DNA from: Sipunculus nudus
Taxonomy: Eukaryota; Annelida; Sipuncula; Golfingiida; Sipunculidae
Assembly (NCBI GenBank): GCA_026874595.1
Contig: CM049311.1
Span: 4,747,676 to 4,811,675 of the forward strand
Length of the DNA stretch: 64,000 nucleotides
Direction of reading: 5' to 3'
Below are positions 1 through 11,089 of this stretch, piece by piece. Positions within the stretch are counted from its first letter, which is position 1. Every line of letters starts with the position of its first letter. Made by a program: the position numbers and the translations under genes. The notes under the pieces are model-generated. The model searched no databases and was not told the DNA's origin. It saw only the letters and a list, made by a program, of their open reading frames with translations.

Positions 1-2
1 CG

Positions 3-218
3 GAGCTCTCTCGTTTTATTGATCGGGTTCGGCTTACGATTGCCATGGCTTTGTTTCCGCTGCTGGGATCGGTGGAGGGGATGCATACTGCTTTTGCCTT
101 TTTGCATGTGGGTTTGGTGGCTTTTCTCAGGTCAAAGGTACGGGTAAAACGATGGCGGGCTCGCTGGCTTTGCTGGGTTTTCATCACGTCTATTGGCTCC
201 TCAAAATTTATAATCTAA
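3..218 (+). CDS. possible partial coding exon at window edge, unknown product
   Basis: One plus-strand frame is open from the window edge to a TAA at 216-218 (72 codons) in a stretch clearly more GC-rich than the surrounding AT-rich DNA. The translation is hydrophobic in the middle, with residues such as ALFPLLGSVEGMHTAFAF, followed by an Arg/Trp-rich tail. A possible splice donor (AAAG followed by GTACGG) lies near 136. No family is recognised. A second frame is also open for about 50 codons, so base composition alone could explain the open frame. It may instead be part of a decayed mobile element. Low confidence. Confidence 0.22.
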   Translation, partial: ELSRFIDRVRLTIAMALFPLLGSVEGMHTAFAFLHVGLVAFLRSKVRVKRWRARWLCWVFITSIGSSKFII

Positions 219-228
219 AGAGACAACC

Positions 229-452
229 GGGGCGGTTTCAGAAGCATATCCAAGGGGGGGGGGGTCCAGGCGATCCTGACTCACCCCCCTCTCTTTTTTT
301 TCACCCGAAGCAACCTTTTTTAAAAAGGGGTTTTAGGCGAAATTTTGCGGCCTGGCACCCCCCCCCCCCTTTCCGGACCTGATGACCTTTATTAAGATTT
401 TCATTAGTCCTCCTGGGTTGGACCCCCTTTACCTAAATCCTGGATCCGCCCC
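229..452 (+). mobile_element. short MITE-like repeat with poly-G/poly-C tracts, copy 1
   Basis: This segment is a diverged copy of 2928-3137. Both have a G homopolymer near the left end, a C-rich block, a conserved middle (AAATTTTGCG followed by a GG-CTGG-ACCCCC-like stretch) and the right end CCTGGATCCGCC. There is no ORF. The left terminus is less well conserved here than in copy 2. Presumably a non-autonomous DNA element; the superfamily is not determined. Confidence 0.5.
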
Positions 453-495
453 TGACTTTATAAACTAGACCCTAGTCCTAGTGACGCCACTCTGC

Positions 496-552
496 CTCTT
501 GCATTCGAACTTTGAGGACTGCACATCCCTCAATTGTGCTTTTGTCACTTTT
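496..552 (+). repeat. 57-bp direct repeat, copy 1
   Basis: Near-identical to 965-1021, 469 bp downstream. Both contain TTTGAGGAC, CCCTCAATTGTGCTTTTG and TCACTTTT with only a handful of substitutions. On the minus strand both copies keep one open frame reading approximately VTKAQLRDV, so a duplicated exon fragment is an alternative to a repeat within an LTR element. Confidence 0.65.
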
Positions 553-684
553 AGAGGGGAGCGTGTTATGTATTCATACTTTTGTTCACCAAGTAAATAT
601 GGTTAAGGAGTATAGTAAATAGTAATTCTCTGTGAATTTGTTATAATTTCCAGGAACGTGAGATACGTTCTATATGCCCGGTTC

Positions 685-840
685 GGCCGTGGCGCCACCT
701 TATAAGTAATAATAAGGCCACGTAATTGGTAATATTTAATGCTCAGATCGGCCATGGCGCCACGTTGTTAGTATTTATGCCTAGTTAGGCCATGGGGCCA
801 GGTTGTTAGTATAAATGCACATATAGGCAATTGGTCCACG
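685..840 (+). repeat. degenerate ~35-39 bp tandem repeat with GGCCATGGCGCC core
   Basis: About five degenerate copies of a GGCC-rich core start near 685, 715, 750, 788 and 827, each followed by an AT-rich spacer containing GTTAGTAT or similar. The best cores (GGCCGTGGCGCC, GGCCATGGCGCC, GGCCATGGGGCC) are near-palindromic. The repeat lies inside the tentative LTR. No coding potential is seen. Confidence 0.5.
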
Positions 841-964
841 ATATTAATAAATATAACATTATAATGTCATGTAACTGTGTATATTTCTGTATATTTTTTT
901 TCCATATCGCATGGACCTAATAGTTGTTTTATTGTATGTATAAGTCCATAATATTGCACCAAGA

Positions 965-1021
965 CTCTTGCAATCGGACTTTGAGGACAGCACGTCCCTC
1001 AATTGTGCTTTTGTCACTTTT
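965..1021 (+). repeat. 57-bp direct repeat, copy 2
   Basis: Partner of 496-552. It continues directly into GCAGGAATAAAG, whereas copy 1 continues into a purine run, so the homology ends sharply at the same base in both copies. Confidence 0.65.
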
Positions 1022-1048
1022 GCAGGAATAAAGCCATGCACATCAACA

Positions 1049-1860
1049 GTGCCCTGGCGACCCCCTTCCTCTCGGATCTGAGCAGCTGAGCTGCGAGCAA
1101 GGGGTCAGCCAGTACCTTGTATTGACCCCCTGCACCTGCTAACCCTTTGGGTGTTTGATTTTTGACCGTGTCAATCACATCCTGTGGATTCTTCACTTTA
1201 TAACATTTTGCAAATCATGGACTGTGAGTAAAAAGCGTATTCAATGTCTAAACAGGTCCTTGGTAAATATATTCTTTGGAGTACGAGACATATATTAAAT
1301 TGGATTGTCTGAGGTTTATTGCGGAAGCGAGATTTTCAGCTCGGAGCAAAATAATTATCCCAGGTATGAAGATGTCTCAGAATGAACAGATTGGGCCAAC
1401 CAGTTACTACAATGAATTTGCGTGAGGTCTCATTTGTTGCCGGATCATATTGTCAAAGGTCATGTTGATCAACTGCGTGTTATGACCCACGATATTCTAG
1501 GAAGACACCCTTATTATAGGGACTTTCTTCTCCCGCATTTTGCGGTAACTTTATGCTTCGTTTTTTTTCGTTCAGTTCCAACTGCGAAAGATTTATACAA
1601 AGACTGATCTTTTATATATAATATTATTTAGGGTGCCATCTATATATATATTTTTGTTTTCAACTTTACCTTTACGTAATGACTGTCATTTTATTCAATA
1701 AATGTTATATTTATGAAGGAGCAATTTCTAAAATACAATAGACACAACCATCTAGCATTAAAAGGGCGTTTAGTCCTGGACTGCATGTACCTGTTCACTC
1801 TTGTTGACATCACCAGACCAAATGTTGGATCTTGTTTTCTTGGATAACAGTATATATTAC
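1049..1860. other. intergenic, no gene recognised
   Basis: A minus-strand frame at 1014-1196 is open, with a Leu/Ala-rich translation (contains LAGAGGQYKVLADPLLAAQLL), but it begins with GTG rather than ATG and matches nothing I recognise. It could be an exon remnant. The remainder is AT-rich with a short TATATA run near 1640. Confidence 0.4.
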
Positions 1861-1863
1861 CTG

Positions 1864-1901
1864 CTGTACTGTACTGTACTGTACTGTACTGTACTGTACT
1901 A
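1864..1901 (+). repeat. pentanucleotide microsatellite (CTGTA)n
   Basis: About seven and a half perfect units of a 5-bp motif containing the palindrome GTAC. The plus-strand open frames across it arise from the repeat and start at non-ATG or arbitrary positions. Confidence 0.9.
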
Positions 1902-2927
1902 CGATAAATACCCTGATTGTATCCTTATACAATGGCGTCTGGCCCATTCTTCTCGCTTTTATTTATCCGTGCCTGAGATTTACAGAGTTCACCTGTCAGA
2001 ACGAAATCTTTATTTATTGCAGCGCTCCTATGTAATGAAGCGCTTCATTCATCATTATATTTATATCAGCTGACTATAAATTACTTATCTGAGATATTTG
2101 AACAGGCCGCGTATATATCACTCCGTTCGTCTGTCAGTCGGAACAATCGTTAACAGTGTATGCCGTAACCTGTGAAGTTCATACTGGAAACCTATAAAAT
2201 TTCCAACTGTTTGCGCGTTTTATTTTAATTAGATTTTAGAAGGACTGATCGCAGCCTTTAACTATCTTTTACAGAGCATAAATCATCATCCTGAAACTCT
2301 GTTAGCTCATATTTAATTACGGACAGGTTAAGCTAATCTCCCTGCAACCTCTGTGCAGATGGGCTATGGACTTAAGTTATCAATGATAATTAACTGTGTC
2401 ACTGGCCAACAGTTTTTGTGATCAAATAATAGTCGAAATTACAATGACTGTAACGTCCTGACGTTTAATTCAATTTTCTTCAAATAGTTTGAAATCTATT
2501 GAAGAGATATTTATTTCTGCGTTGATAAAATTCATATATTTTTGTATTTACATTCAGGGAAAGACTTTTATATACGGCAACTTACTATACCTCGACCTTA
2601 TGATCAATTGAATTATCGATCTTGCATCTTAAATATTCGTTTAATGGCAATGAACTTTTTTTATTATGATTGTTCGAATACCTGTAGATTGCACTGCTGA
2701 TAACCATATGATAGAACAATGACAAATTTTCAGTAAGCTTTGTGAGATTTATAGTTTTATATCCACCAACTAAAAATATAGGTACGATACAATAAACTAT
2801 TTATAGATAGCTCACAAGAGCAAATTTCTAAGGCTCTATCGAGATTTCGTCATGTTGCCCCTGTCACAAGCCGGGATGGCACAGGAGAAGTTCAGCTCCA
2901 AATTTCAACATCTTGTCCTAAAGGCAG
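1902..2927. other. intergenic, nothing recognised
   Basis: AT-rich sequence without a convincing ORF, RNA gene or repeat. Short open frames are at chance length. Confidence 0.5.
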
Positions 2928-3137
2928 TGGTGGATCCAGTGGGGGGGGGGGAGGCAGGGTGTCGGGACTCCCCCCCCCCCCGCCCTTTTTTATTTAACCA
3001 AACCAAATATTTTTTAGGATTTCAAACTAAATTTTGCGAGCTGGACCCCCATCTTTCCTGACCAGAGGATCTTTTTGATGGTTTCTTCTAGTATTCCTCT
3101 GTTGGATCCTCCCCTTCCCAAAATCCTGGATCCGCCA
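2928..3137 (+). mobile_element. short MITE-like repeat with poly-G/poly-C tracts, copy 2
   Basis: Bounded by imperfect inverted ends TGGTGGATCC on the left and GGATCCGCCA on the right. It carries a G homopolymer near 2941, a C homopolymer near 2971, and the same central sequence as 229-452. About 210 bp long, without coding capacity. No clear target-site duplication was found, so the superfamily is open. Confidence 0.55.
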
Positions 3138-4511
3138 GCTCCTTGGTTCCAACTGTGGTAATTGGTTTAATCACATTTATTTAATAATTACAAAAATATA
3201 TATCATTTATATTTTAAAAGAAAGCACATTATCGTGAAGGTGATTTTTTATACAACAATAATCGTTTTCTCTCTCGTCACACTGCATAAATGTAAATATC
3301 AACTCCGTTTTGACAAGAACGATGTTTATTTCACTATTAAACTGCAGCTAAGTTACATATTTTTCTGTCGGTCATTGTTAACTTTCCAAAAAAAAGTGAT
3401 GTTTTGCTTAAATTTCATTTAAATGATTAAGAACACAATTCTCATCACCCTTAACCTATAATTTATATTAGTTCATGGTTACATTTGAAAATCAACTGGG
3501 CAAGTATAATACAGAATGAATATGACGCACCATTAAAATAAGATCTTCAAAACATTTCACAGCTACAGAAATAACAATCAAATTTTATTGAGATATACCA
3601 TCAGCACCTCCTGAAAAATAAATAAAAACACAAAAAGGTGCGATATAAAAGTTCACATAAAACGTAATGTCTCAATCAATATTCACGTTAAGTTCCTATA
3701 CAACAGAAGTATATACATATACAATATTACATACAATCACACGCGGAATGTGTAAAGTGGCCATATAAGTGTCCTGAAAAGACCACTGTTTGCTACCCAA
3801 ACATTATACATGTTCCCAAGCTCCCGTCAGTTAATTAAAAAGCCAGTGATTAAACACAGGAGCGCGGGAATCGATGAAACGAGGAAATCTGACCTTGATG
3901 CATGTTCTGGCTGCTGTACAGTAACCTCATGTCTTTCTATCCTTGTAAAACCACGCTTTATACCCTCAAGGTCACCTTTAGGTCACAGCGATAGGCCTAC
4001 ATAACGACAGACTTCTAAACGTCCCCCGAGGTTTTTTGCTTAAATGTATATAAAGATAAATTTGCAAGATAATTCTACTGGGTTAACTAGAACATTTGGA
4101 AATCAAACAAACTGCGATATGTAATGCTGAATGAAACCAGATCGTCTTCTATGTAATATGTAGAATACAATATGTTTAATTTAATACATAACAAATAATC
4201 ATACATACAACATTTCACCTCAGACATAAGTCTGACAAAGTGTTTCCTTGACAAAACCTTACATAATATAGACATTAAAGGCCAATTGATATTATTTTTT
4301 CTGAAACTGACGTCATGAATATAGTAAATGATAAAACCACGGTGTGTTTGAAACAGATTCTCCAAAAAAAAAGCTCCCCAAAAGACTTAGACCAGACATA
4401 AGGCTGTATACAGTGGGAGAAGTAGCTTGTCTTTTATATTAGATTTCGGTTGGATTACTGTAATGTATGTATGTCAATTACACGAATTACAAAGCTATGC
4501 AAGAAGTATGG
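3138..4511. other. intergenic, 3' side of the receptor gene
   Basis: AT-rich with no supportable gene. The frames at 3234-3422, 3810-4004 and 4087-4365 show no domain, signal or codon bias and look like chance. Confidence 0.5.
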
Positions 4512-4517
4512 TTTATT
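4512..4517 (-). terminator. candidate polyadenylation signal of the receptor gene
   Basis: AATAAA on the minus strand, about 225 nt past the stop codon at 4742. This is the nearest canonical hexamer downstream. Its use is inferred. Confidence 0.4.
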
Positions 4518-4741
4518 TTCTTTCTCCTGTCGTTTAAGTATTGGCTGTAGTTAATGTAGTAATGAAAGAGACTTGTAGGAATTAATTATTTTTCTCTGTT
4601 TTTTGTGGTTTAAATATAGATGTAGTTTCAGTTCTGTATATAAGACATCTTGAAACTCTGTTTAGAGATGTTTAGTAAATTATATGCCGTTCGTAAGGAT
4701 TCACAACTTAATGCAGAATCGTGAAATTTATAAACTAATGT

Positions 4742-6340
4742 TCATGCTCTTGTGGCTTCAGTTGTGCTTGTTGTTCCAGTGTTGCTGTTTCGTTTACAGC
4801 ATAAACCTTTCGCTTTTTCGCGGAAACGCGAGTTGCAGGTCAGGTAAATAATAATATTGATAGAGGAATTAATTATTCCCAGGAGAGAAACAATTTCCAA
4901 CACTGCAGTGTACAAAAAGTGTTCCTGTCTGAAAAATCCAAATTTTGGGTTTAAAAGGTTTACAATATGAGCAGTTGTACTTGGAATAACACACACTGCG
5001 GCCGACACCCCGAGGATTAATACGATTCTGGTCGCTTCTCTCTCTACCAGTCTCGACCTATTTTTCTGCATATCCTGTCGCTTCTTTTTATTTTGTCTAA
5101 GAGACAAGGCAATTGAAACACTTGAAATGATAATTACAAGTGATGGAATCTGTTGAAACAGCACCGTGGAAACAGCCAAAAATATTGAATAGAAATTTCG
5201 GTACTTTTTGAAGAAATCTGTAGGTAGGTTTATCAGTAATGTGCGTTTGGATTTTTTATCAACAATCCATTTTGGAGAATATTTGAAAAGTTGAGGGATA
5301 TGGTAGAGTGCAACAATAAGAGACATTAAAAATATGATTTTCTTTGGGTGGCGTCTCAATGGGAAGTCCTGTACGTAAAATGGCCAGAGGACGGCCACGA
5401 AACGCTCGACTGAAACTAGGGTCGTGTACAGAACAGACAACCGTATAACGACTGGATATACGTACACATTTACATGAGGAAACGTGGCCGCTTCAAAGGT
5501 AGCACCTAACACTGAATCAAACATACCCGAAATTTTACTGATTATGTACCAAGTATTGCTTAACAGTGTCACCGTGTCTGATACGCATAATGCCATCAGA
5601 TAGTTCTGCAAAACCACTTCTGACTTGTCTTTTATAAAAATGACAAATATAACAAGGTTACCTGTCAATCCTACTACTGTTACAATTGTGTTTGCCACTA
5701 CAGCGATACTGAGAGAGGCGTACTTGAACTGTTGTGACGTCATTGACCCCGTGTGAATGATAGCGTATGGGTCATTAATTAGGGCCTGTTCAGTTGAACG
5801 CAAAGTGTTGTTTTCATCAGATGTGGCTATACCATCCCGCGTAACAAAGGAAACCTCGTTTTGGAGTGCTGCCTCATCCTGGGACGGAACTTCACCCTCC
5901 GGCATACCTGAAAAAGACTCGTTTTGGTCTGTTGCCGGGTTGATGCGTGTGACGTCATTTTCAAGCACCGTGACAGGCGGGAAGTAACTTTCACTTGTAG
6001 TGTACACTACGTCACTTCCAACGTTAGTTTCTTGCAGGATGTTGTCTCTTGGTATATTTGAAGGTAGGTTGGCGTTAATAATATCATGATCGGGTTGGCC
6101 GTGACTTTCTGGGCTGAAAGATGTATATGTCGGCGTTGTTGAATCAGGTTTTCTTTTTGAATTCAATGGTCTGTTCTTTGAACTTTCAGTTTGATGTTGT
6201 TCTGTCGGCGGGGTTTCGGTGTTTGAGTACTGCCTTCTCTCTATCGACTGGTGTTCGACTGTTGCAGCAGTCACTGGGCCTAATACAGTCCTGGCCTGAC
6301 ACAAGCCAGCACTCCCGAACAGCAGGATTATCTTCCACAT
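4742..6340 (-). CDS. rhodopsin-class (class A) G-protein-coupled receptor, peptide-receptor-like, divergent
   Basis: An unbroken 532-residue CDS. The first in-frame ATG (6338-6340) opens a clear signal peptide, MWKIILLFGSAGLCQA; the frame upstream of it is open only to a TAG at 6371-6373 and lacks an ATG. Residues about 17-200 form a Ser/Thr/Pro/Glu-rich extracellular region with sequons near N140 and N177. Seven membrane segments follow: TM1 ~207-236 with GN at 227-228, TM2 ~246-268 with D255, TM3 ~294-318 with ERF at 312-314 in place of DRY, TM4 ~335-352, TM5 ~385-412, TM6 ~438-463 with CVIP at 450-453 in place of CWxP, and TM7 ~475-502 with NIIIY at 495-499 in place of NPxxY. A basic, Cys-Cys-containing helix 8 follows (514-515). 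The usual TM3/ECL2 disulfide cysteines are both absent. By eye it resembles invertebrate FMRFamide/myosuppressin-type receptors; ligand and G protein are unknown. Confidence 0.9.
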   Translation of the reverse strand: MWKIILLFGSAGLCQARTVLGPVTAATVEHQSIERRQYSNTETPPTEQHQTESSKNRPLNSKRKPDSTTPTYTSFSPESHGQPDHDIINANLPSNIPRDNILQETNVGSDVVYTTSESYFPPVTVLENDVTRINPATDQNESFSGMPEGEVPSQDEAALQNEVSFVTRDGIATSDENNTLRSTEQALINDPYAIIHTGSMTSQQFKYASLSIAVVANTIVTVVGLTGNLVIFVIFIKDKSEVVLQNYLMALCVSDTVTLLSNTWYIISKISGMFDSVLGATFEAATFPHVNVYVYPVVIRLSVLYTTLVSVERFVAVLWPFYVQDFPLRRHPKKIIFLMSLIVALYHIPQLFKYSPKWIVDKKSKRTLLINLPTDFFKKYRNFYSIFLAVSTVLFQQIPSLVIIISSVSIALSLRQNKKKRQDMQKNRSRLVEREATRIVLILGVSAAVCVIPSTTAHIVNLLNPKFGFFRQEHFLYTAVLEIVSLLGIINSSINIIIYLTCNSRFREKAKGLCCKRNSNTGTTSTTEATRA

Positions 6341-6342
6341 GG

Positions 6343-6362
6343 TCTGAAAGAGGCAAGACAAT
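6343..6362 (-). promoter_or_regulatory. probable 3' splice site in the receptor 5' UTR
   Basis: Reading the minus strand, a pyrimidine tract ending CCTCTTTCAG (AG at 6344-6345) is followed by ACC and the start ATG, giving ACCATGT. The exon would begin at 6343, three bases before the start codon. Intronless receptor CDSs with an upstream untranslated exon are common in animals. The partner donor was not located. Confidence 0.6.
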
Positions 6363-6373
6363 GAGGATTCCTA

Positions 6374-8990
6374 CAGACAGGAACTTAGTGATAGAATTGA
6401 CTAGATTTTTATGTATTTCATTACTTTCCGCATTTAGGTGCCCATTGAAATTTGGCGACCGAGCGAAAGAACCAATCAGTAGTTTTTAAATGTGTTTCGG
6501 CATGCATGCAACCATTAAATGACCTTGACCATTTGTGATGGGATTATTTTATTGCGAAATATTGATTTTTTGTAAATTATTGATTTTATTGCATTTCTTA
6601 ATAGTTTTATTCGGTTTCATTCGATGTCGGCCTGGATTCTCACGGACAGGTGTTCTCTCTACCTCAGCCACTATATACACTGGCGTATTTTCTGATGACT
6701 GCGAAAAATCCTCACAATTCATGGGGGTATTTGGCATCGTTACCTACATTTCGAGACCAAAATACGAGCATTTCTTTGGCGCGGCCATAGGGGAATTGCG
6801 TGACAGGATTTAGTGCCAGAGTTAATAGTAATATAGATTTTCTCTCAAACATTAAACTCTGTTAACTATATGGAATTGAACTGCTAATCCTTACAAATAC
6901 TGTCAAAAATCATTGCGCACCTCTTCTTTGATTAAACTAGAAAGAAAAATGCTATAGTCCCTGATCCCCAGGGGCGTCAAATTTTTTTTTTGGATGATAT
7001 TTTTAATGCTTATATATCTGTTCATTTGGTAATAGTTAAAGAACTGTATGCCCATAACGGCAATATAAATATTTGATTCATATACATGTACTTGATTATT
7101 GCTAATATAAATAATCTTCTCAGAACGCTTATTGTTCGAGTGACAGCGCAGGAGAGTCTTAAAGCCCACGATGTATTCTATAATAATTATACTAATGTAG
7201 ATACCTCATTTCCCCACCACTTTACACTCAACATGTCTTAACAAAACAGACGGATTTTTCAGATATCAAATTGATTGTTTTGCACAAATTCTGTTCGAAA
7301 AAATTTCAGTTACTGACGGGTATTTCTTTAATAAACATACTTTATACATAGTATTCTAGAAAGCACCCACATTGGAACAGAATTTGGTGGAAAACACTAC
7401 ATATACATGTATTTCACGATCAACTTATTGCGGCTTCATATGATAAAACATACTTTTGAATGGCCTGTTGTTGGCATACTATCTGTGGAATAAGGAAGAA
7501 TGTGACTTTCTGATAGGGATAACATGTTAATTCAGAAGTTTGGTAACAACAATATAATATTCTTAAGTCGTAAAATCTAGAAGTCTAATAACTAATTATT
7601 AATAACTTCTTGATTATTCTTTTTATGATACTGAGATATTAAAGCTTTCTCGTTAATAAATATACCTGTATTGCCAACATTGGCTGACTGTACATAATGG
7701 CAAACCAAGTAATTTCACACTTTAGTTTGGCTTTAGAAATAATTTATAAAAATTTAAACATTTTAACTACATACAACAGTGATCATATGATAGATTTGTT
7801 GAGTGAAATAACTGAATGAAATCTAAAAAAAAGAACACAAAATAAAATAAAAATAGTTTAGAAAGAGAGCTCAAATCGATTTTGAGGAAGTTTTGAGGAA
7901 CTTTTCATCAAAACCTCACTGTTTGTCAGGAAAGGCATATATTGCTTCCCATTCTTTAAATTTTTTTCCATATTCTTTTATATTCTCGCAGAAGTCCTGG
8001 ATTAGCAGACAGACTCCCGAATCGAGCTGATCTTTATATTACAATTGCATATTCCTCTCTACTAATCATTACCATAAAGTCCGAGGATTTAGGCCTTCAT
8101 ATACAAGCTATATCTGACCATGACGATTCTAATAAATTGTGCCCTGTCATTGCATAAAACTAATGTGTGTTTTTGTGTGATACCATCGATATGTGTCATA
8201 TATATAATATATATTATACATATACTATACACATCATATGTCTGCCCATTATATATCATCTTATCTGTCTCTCTATCTATAGAAGTTATATATGGTGTAC
8301 TCACCATTCCAATTAACAGGCAGTCACGAGAGTCGTCAGCCCCCTCTGAGCAAGAAGACGGCACCGATGAAGTTTATGTTATTACCCTCCCAACGAATCA
8401 ATGACGTCGTAGGCCCTAACGAGCCAATCAACAGCGTGCAGTTCTCGCTCACTGGCCGCCGATATTTTTATTGTAAGGCCAAGCCCTGGAATCAGCTTTG
8501 GGGTAGTATAGCATTAACGTTTTCTCTCCAGTATATACAAATATAGATTCAGAATAATTATATTTTTAAGGGTCTCTAACCCCCCGCCCCCCATCCAAGT
8601 TGTTTATAATGTATCAAGAATTCAAAAATAAAAGTTAATAAACTGAATTGATTTGAGTGCGTTGTGTGTCAGTGGATACACATTACTCAAGGAATTGTGA
8701 ATTTTGTAACGTTGATAGTAGAAAATGTTTAGTAATTTACATAAAATAAGCACAGGAATTACCAAGAAATGGCTTATCGGTTCTCTAGAGTTATATATTT
8801 TGTTATTATTTGCAGAAATGTTGCTTGCTTCATGCAGAGTACCAACATGAACAATATTAAGCCTGATTCACGAACATAGACCTACCATCAGTGTGTCATC
8901 AACAGCAATTATCTAATCGGAGATCGCACATTTAAATAATAAATAAATGTATTCCTATTCTACATTAACCATTTCGCATTTCGTCTGATT
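6374..8990. other. intergenic, upstream of the receptor
   Basis: It may contain the receptor's untranslated first exon and promoter, but I cannot place either. A CCAAT motif on the plus strand lies near 6472. An AT-rich alternating stretch lies at about 8198-8240. Frames of 60-94 codons here overlap each other on both strands and look like chance. Confidence 0.4.
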
Positions 8991-9989
8991 TTCTTAACTT
9001 ATATGTATATCTATGATATTTTACGGCCAGGGGATAAACCGGCATCCTATAGATAGGAATCCAGCGGTTTCACTGGTAATTTTATAGGGCACTGATAAAA
9101 GGGAGAAAAAAATGAGTGTGAACATTTTCAATATTTATCAGTCTGAATTAAACAGAGAATAGGAGAAAGGCTTCTAATGAACTCTTCCTTTCTTCAACAT
9201 CCCTGCATACGAAATTCATAACGGAAAATTATGAATTTAAATGGATATAAGAGAAAATAACAAAACGTTGGCAAAACATAAATTAAGAACAGCTCATGGA
9301 TCCTCTACACGAAGAAGATATATTTTATTTTCATATACACACGCCTGCAACATATTGCATGCAGTGATGACTTGTATGTTACCTGTAAGTCTGAGGGTCT
9401 CAGCAGCATTGACCTGTAAACATTTGTCAATAAAGTTTCAATCCAACTTGTAAGCGACCACCGAGTTGACCAAGGTAAATTAAGTCTTCATTTTAAAAGA
9501 GGAATAAGCATACATTATGTCTATATAATTTATTGATAATGCTAAATAGAACTACAGTCGGTCCTGCTAAATTGTTTATCGTATAATTTTATATCCCGTT
9601 TAATTGTATAAAATAATGAAAACCAAAAATTTTTATTCATATGTCTTCTTAATAAAATTCTCTGTTTAAATGAATATCTGAATTTCTGATAAATGTATAT
9701 ATCGGGTAATTGTATAGTAAAATCCGTCAATCATGTCTGACAAACCCCGATATTCATGCGCGACATCGGTCTCACGGGCTTCTGACCACCCGGGTACGCT
9801 AATTGTATCCGCCAAAACAGAGTTTTGCGGATACAATGTTTTCAGCCAACCGCCGCCGCCGCCGCGTAGGTGTCCGGAGAACTCGCTGGGCGGAATTTTA
9901 CGAAACCCGGGATTATGTTCGGGTCACATGCGAACTGCTGCGCCCCGATTTTGTTTTGACCTCTGACCTTTCCTCTCTCCAACGGTGCG
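8991..9989. other. intergenic, includes a short (GCC)n run
   Basis: No gene is recognised. A CCGCCGCCGCCGCG tract near 9850 sits in a locally GC-rich stretch (about 9760-9960) whose overlapping frames on both strands show no domain. Confidence 0.4.
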
Positions 9990-10680
9990 TCTGTTTTGAC
10001 ACATTAACCCACAAATCTCGGGAACCTTTTGACCGATCCGGAAAAAAAATTGCACAAATGTAGCCCTTGGATAGCTTTATAACACACATAAAAAATGGTG
10101 GCGCCACCTGCAACCATTTTGCACAGCATCCATCTGTTCATCTGCCTTGGGATAAAATCACTCATATCTCGGCAGTGGTTGGACTTATCCACCTGAAATT
10201 TTACATGTGTATACATCCTGGACAGCTTTCTTGATTTTATGACAGGTGGCGCCACCTATATTCACGTTTACGCTGCAGACATCCAGGCTCATATCTCAGG
10301 AACCGTTTGACCCATTGGGCAAAACTTTTGCAGGTTTATACATCTTAAATAGCTTTCTGGATTTTGTGGCAGGTGGCGCCACCTACATTTATGTATACGC
10401 TGCAGACATCCGGGCTTATATCTCGGGAACCGTTTGACCGATTGGGTGTATAGATCTCACATAGCTCTTTATCATACGCAAAACTGGTGGAGCCACCTGC
10501 GACCATTTTTGCACAGCGTCCGTCTGTTTGTCTGCCGTGGGATAAAATCACTCATATCTCGGCAGTAGTTTGACTTTTTGCATTTGTATACAACTTTGAT
10601 AGCTTTCTGGATTTTATGGTAGGTGGCACAACCTACATAAACATTTCGGCTGCAGACATCCATGCCAATATGCAACACAC
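9990..10680 (+). repeat. tandem ~130-bp repeat with GGTGGCGCCACC palindromic cores
   Basis: Five degenerate units are visible. The ATATCTCGGGAACCGTTTGACC-like segment recurs near 10012, 10165, 10291, 10420 and 10554, and the 12-bp palindrome GGTGGCGCCACC or a variant near 10097, 10245, 10372, 10487 and 10622. Unit spacing runs 115-153 bp, so indels are frequent. CTGCAGACATCC marks another conserved part of the unit. Open frames across it in both directions are by-products of the repeat. Confidence 0.8.
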
Positions 10681-11089
10681 CTCGCTCTGTTTCCCCTTGT
10701 TACTCAATCCATGCCTCACTTCACCCGTCCCACTCTGATTTCGGCGGATACACGTAGTCCCTTGTCGACTACCCGTATTCTAGTTAGCCTTTGATATTGC
10801 TCGCCCGACAGGTTTGACGGGTTACCTCATGGACCACTGACCACTCTTTCTTATAACTAGTCTTTGATGTGACTTGAGCCACCGTCTCAATTGGTTTTCC
10901 TCCTTGATTACATGCTTGATTTAAATGTGAGTTTGATGCGTTAACTCTACACGTTCTCCAGGTCAAACTGTCACAGGGTAGTTTGCATCATAAACACAAG
11001 CTACCCTATAAACATGGTTTTTTATTTGAGAGCATTACCTGTACGGTCAATCGTTGAATAAATTTTGTAATTCATAATAGAATCCGCAA
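10681..11089. other. intergenic, nothing recognised
   Basis: Unique-looking sequence without a supportable gene. Confidence 0.4.

Larger units (their letters stand above)
564..1048 (+). mobile_element. tentative LTR of a retrotransposon
   Basis: The segment starts TGTTATG and ends ATCAACA, giving TGTT/AACA inverted ends. It is directly preceded by a purine run (AGAGGGGAG at 553-561) that resembles a polypurine tract, and it contains AATAAA at about 1027-1032. A TGGCGACC motif lies 6 bases past the right end and could be a primer-binding site. No gag or pol coding sequence is present. A polypurine tract before and a primer site after the same LTR is unusual, so one of the two may be coincidence. 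Confidence 0.3.

Noticed and set aside
6341-6361. Receptor start seven codons upstream of the ATG
   Set aside because: The upstream codon is TTG. The ATG at 6338-6340 gives a proper signal peptide and follows a splice acceptor.
9733-10255. Overlapping frames on both strands near the GCC run and the ~130-bp repeat
   Set aside because: They coexist in several frames and both directions and follow the repeat units, as expected from GC-rich repeats.
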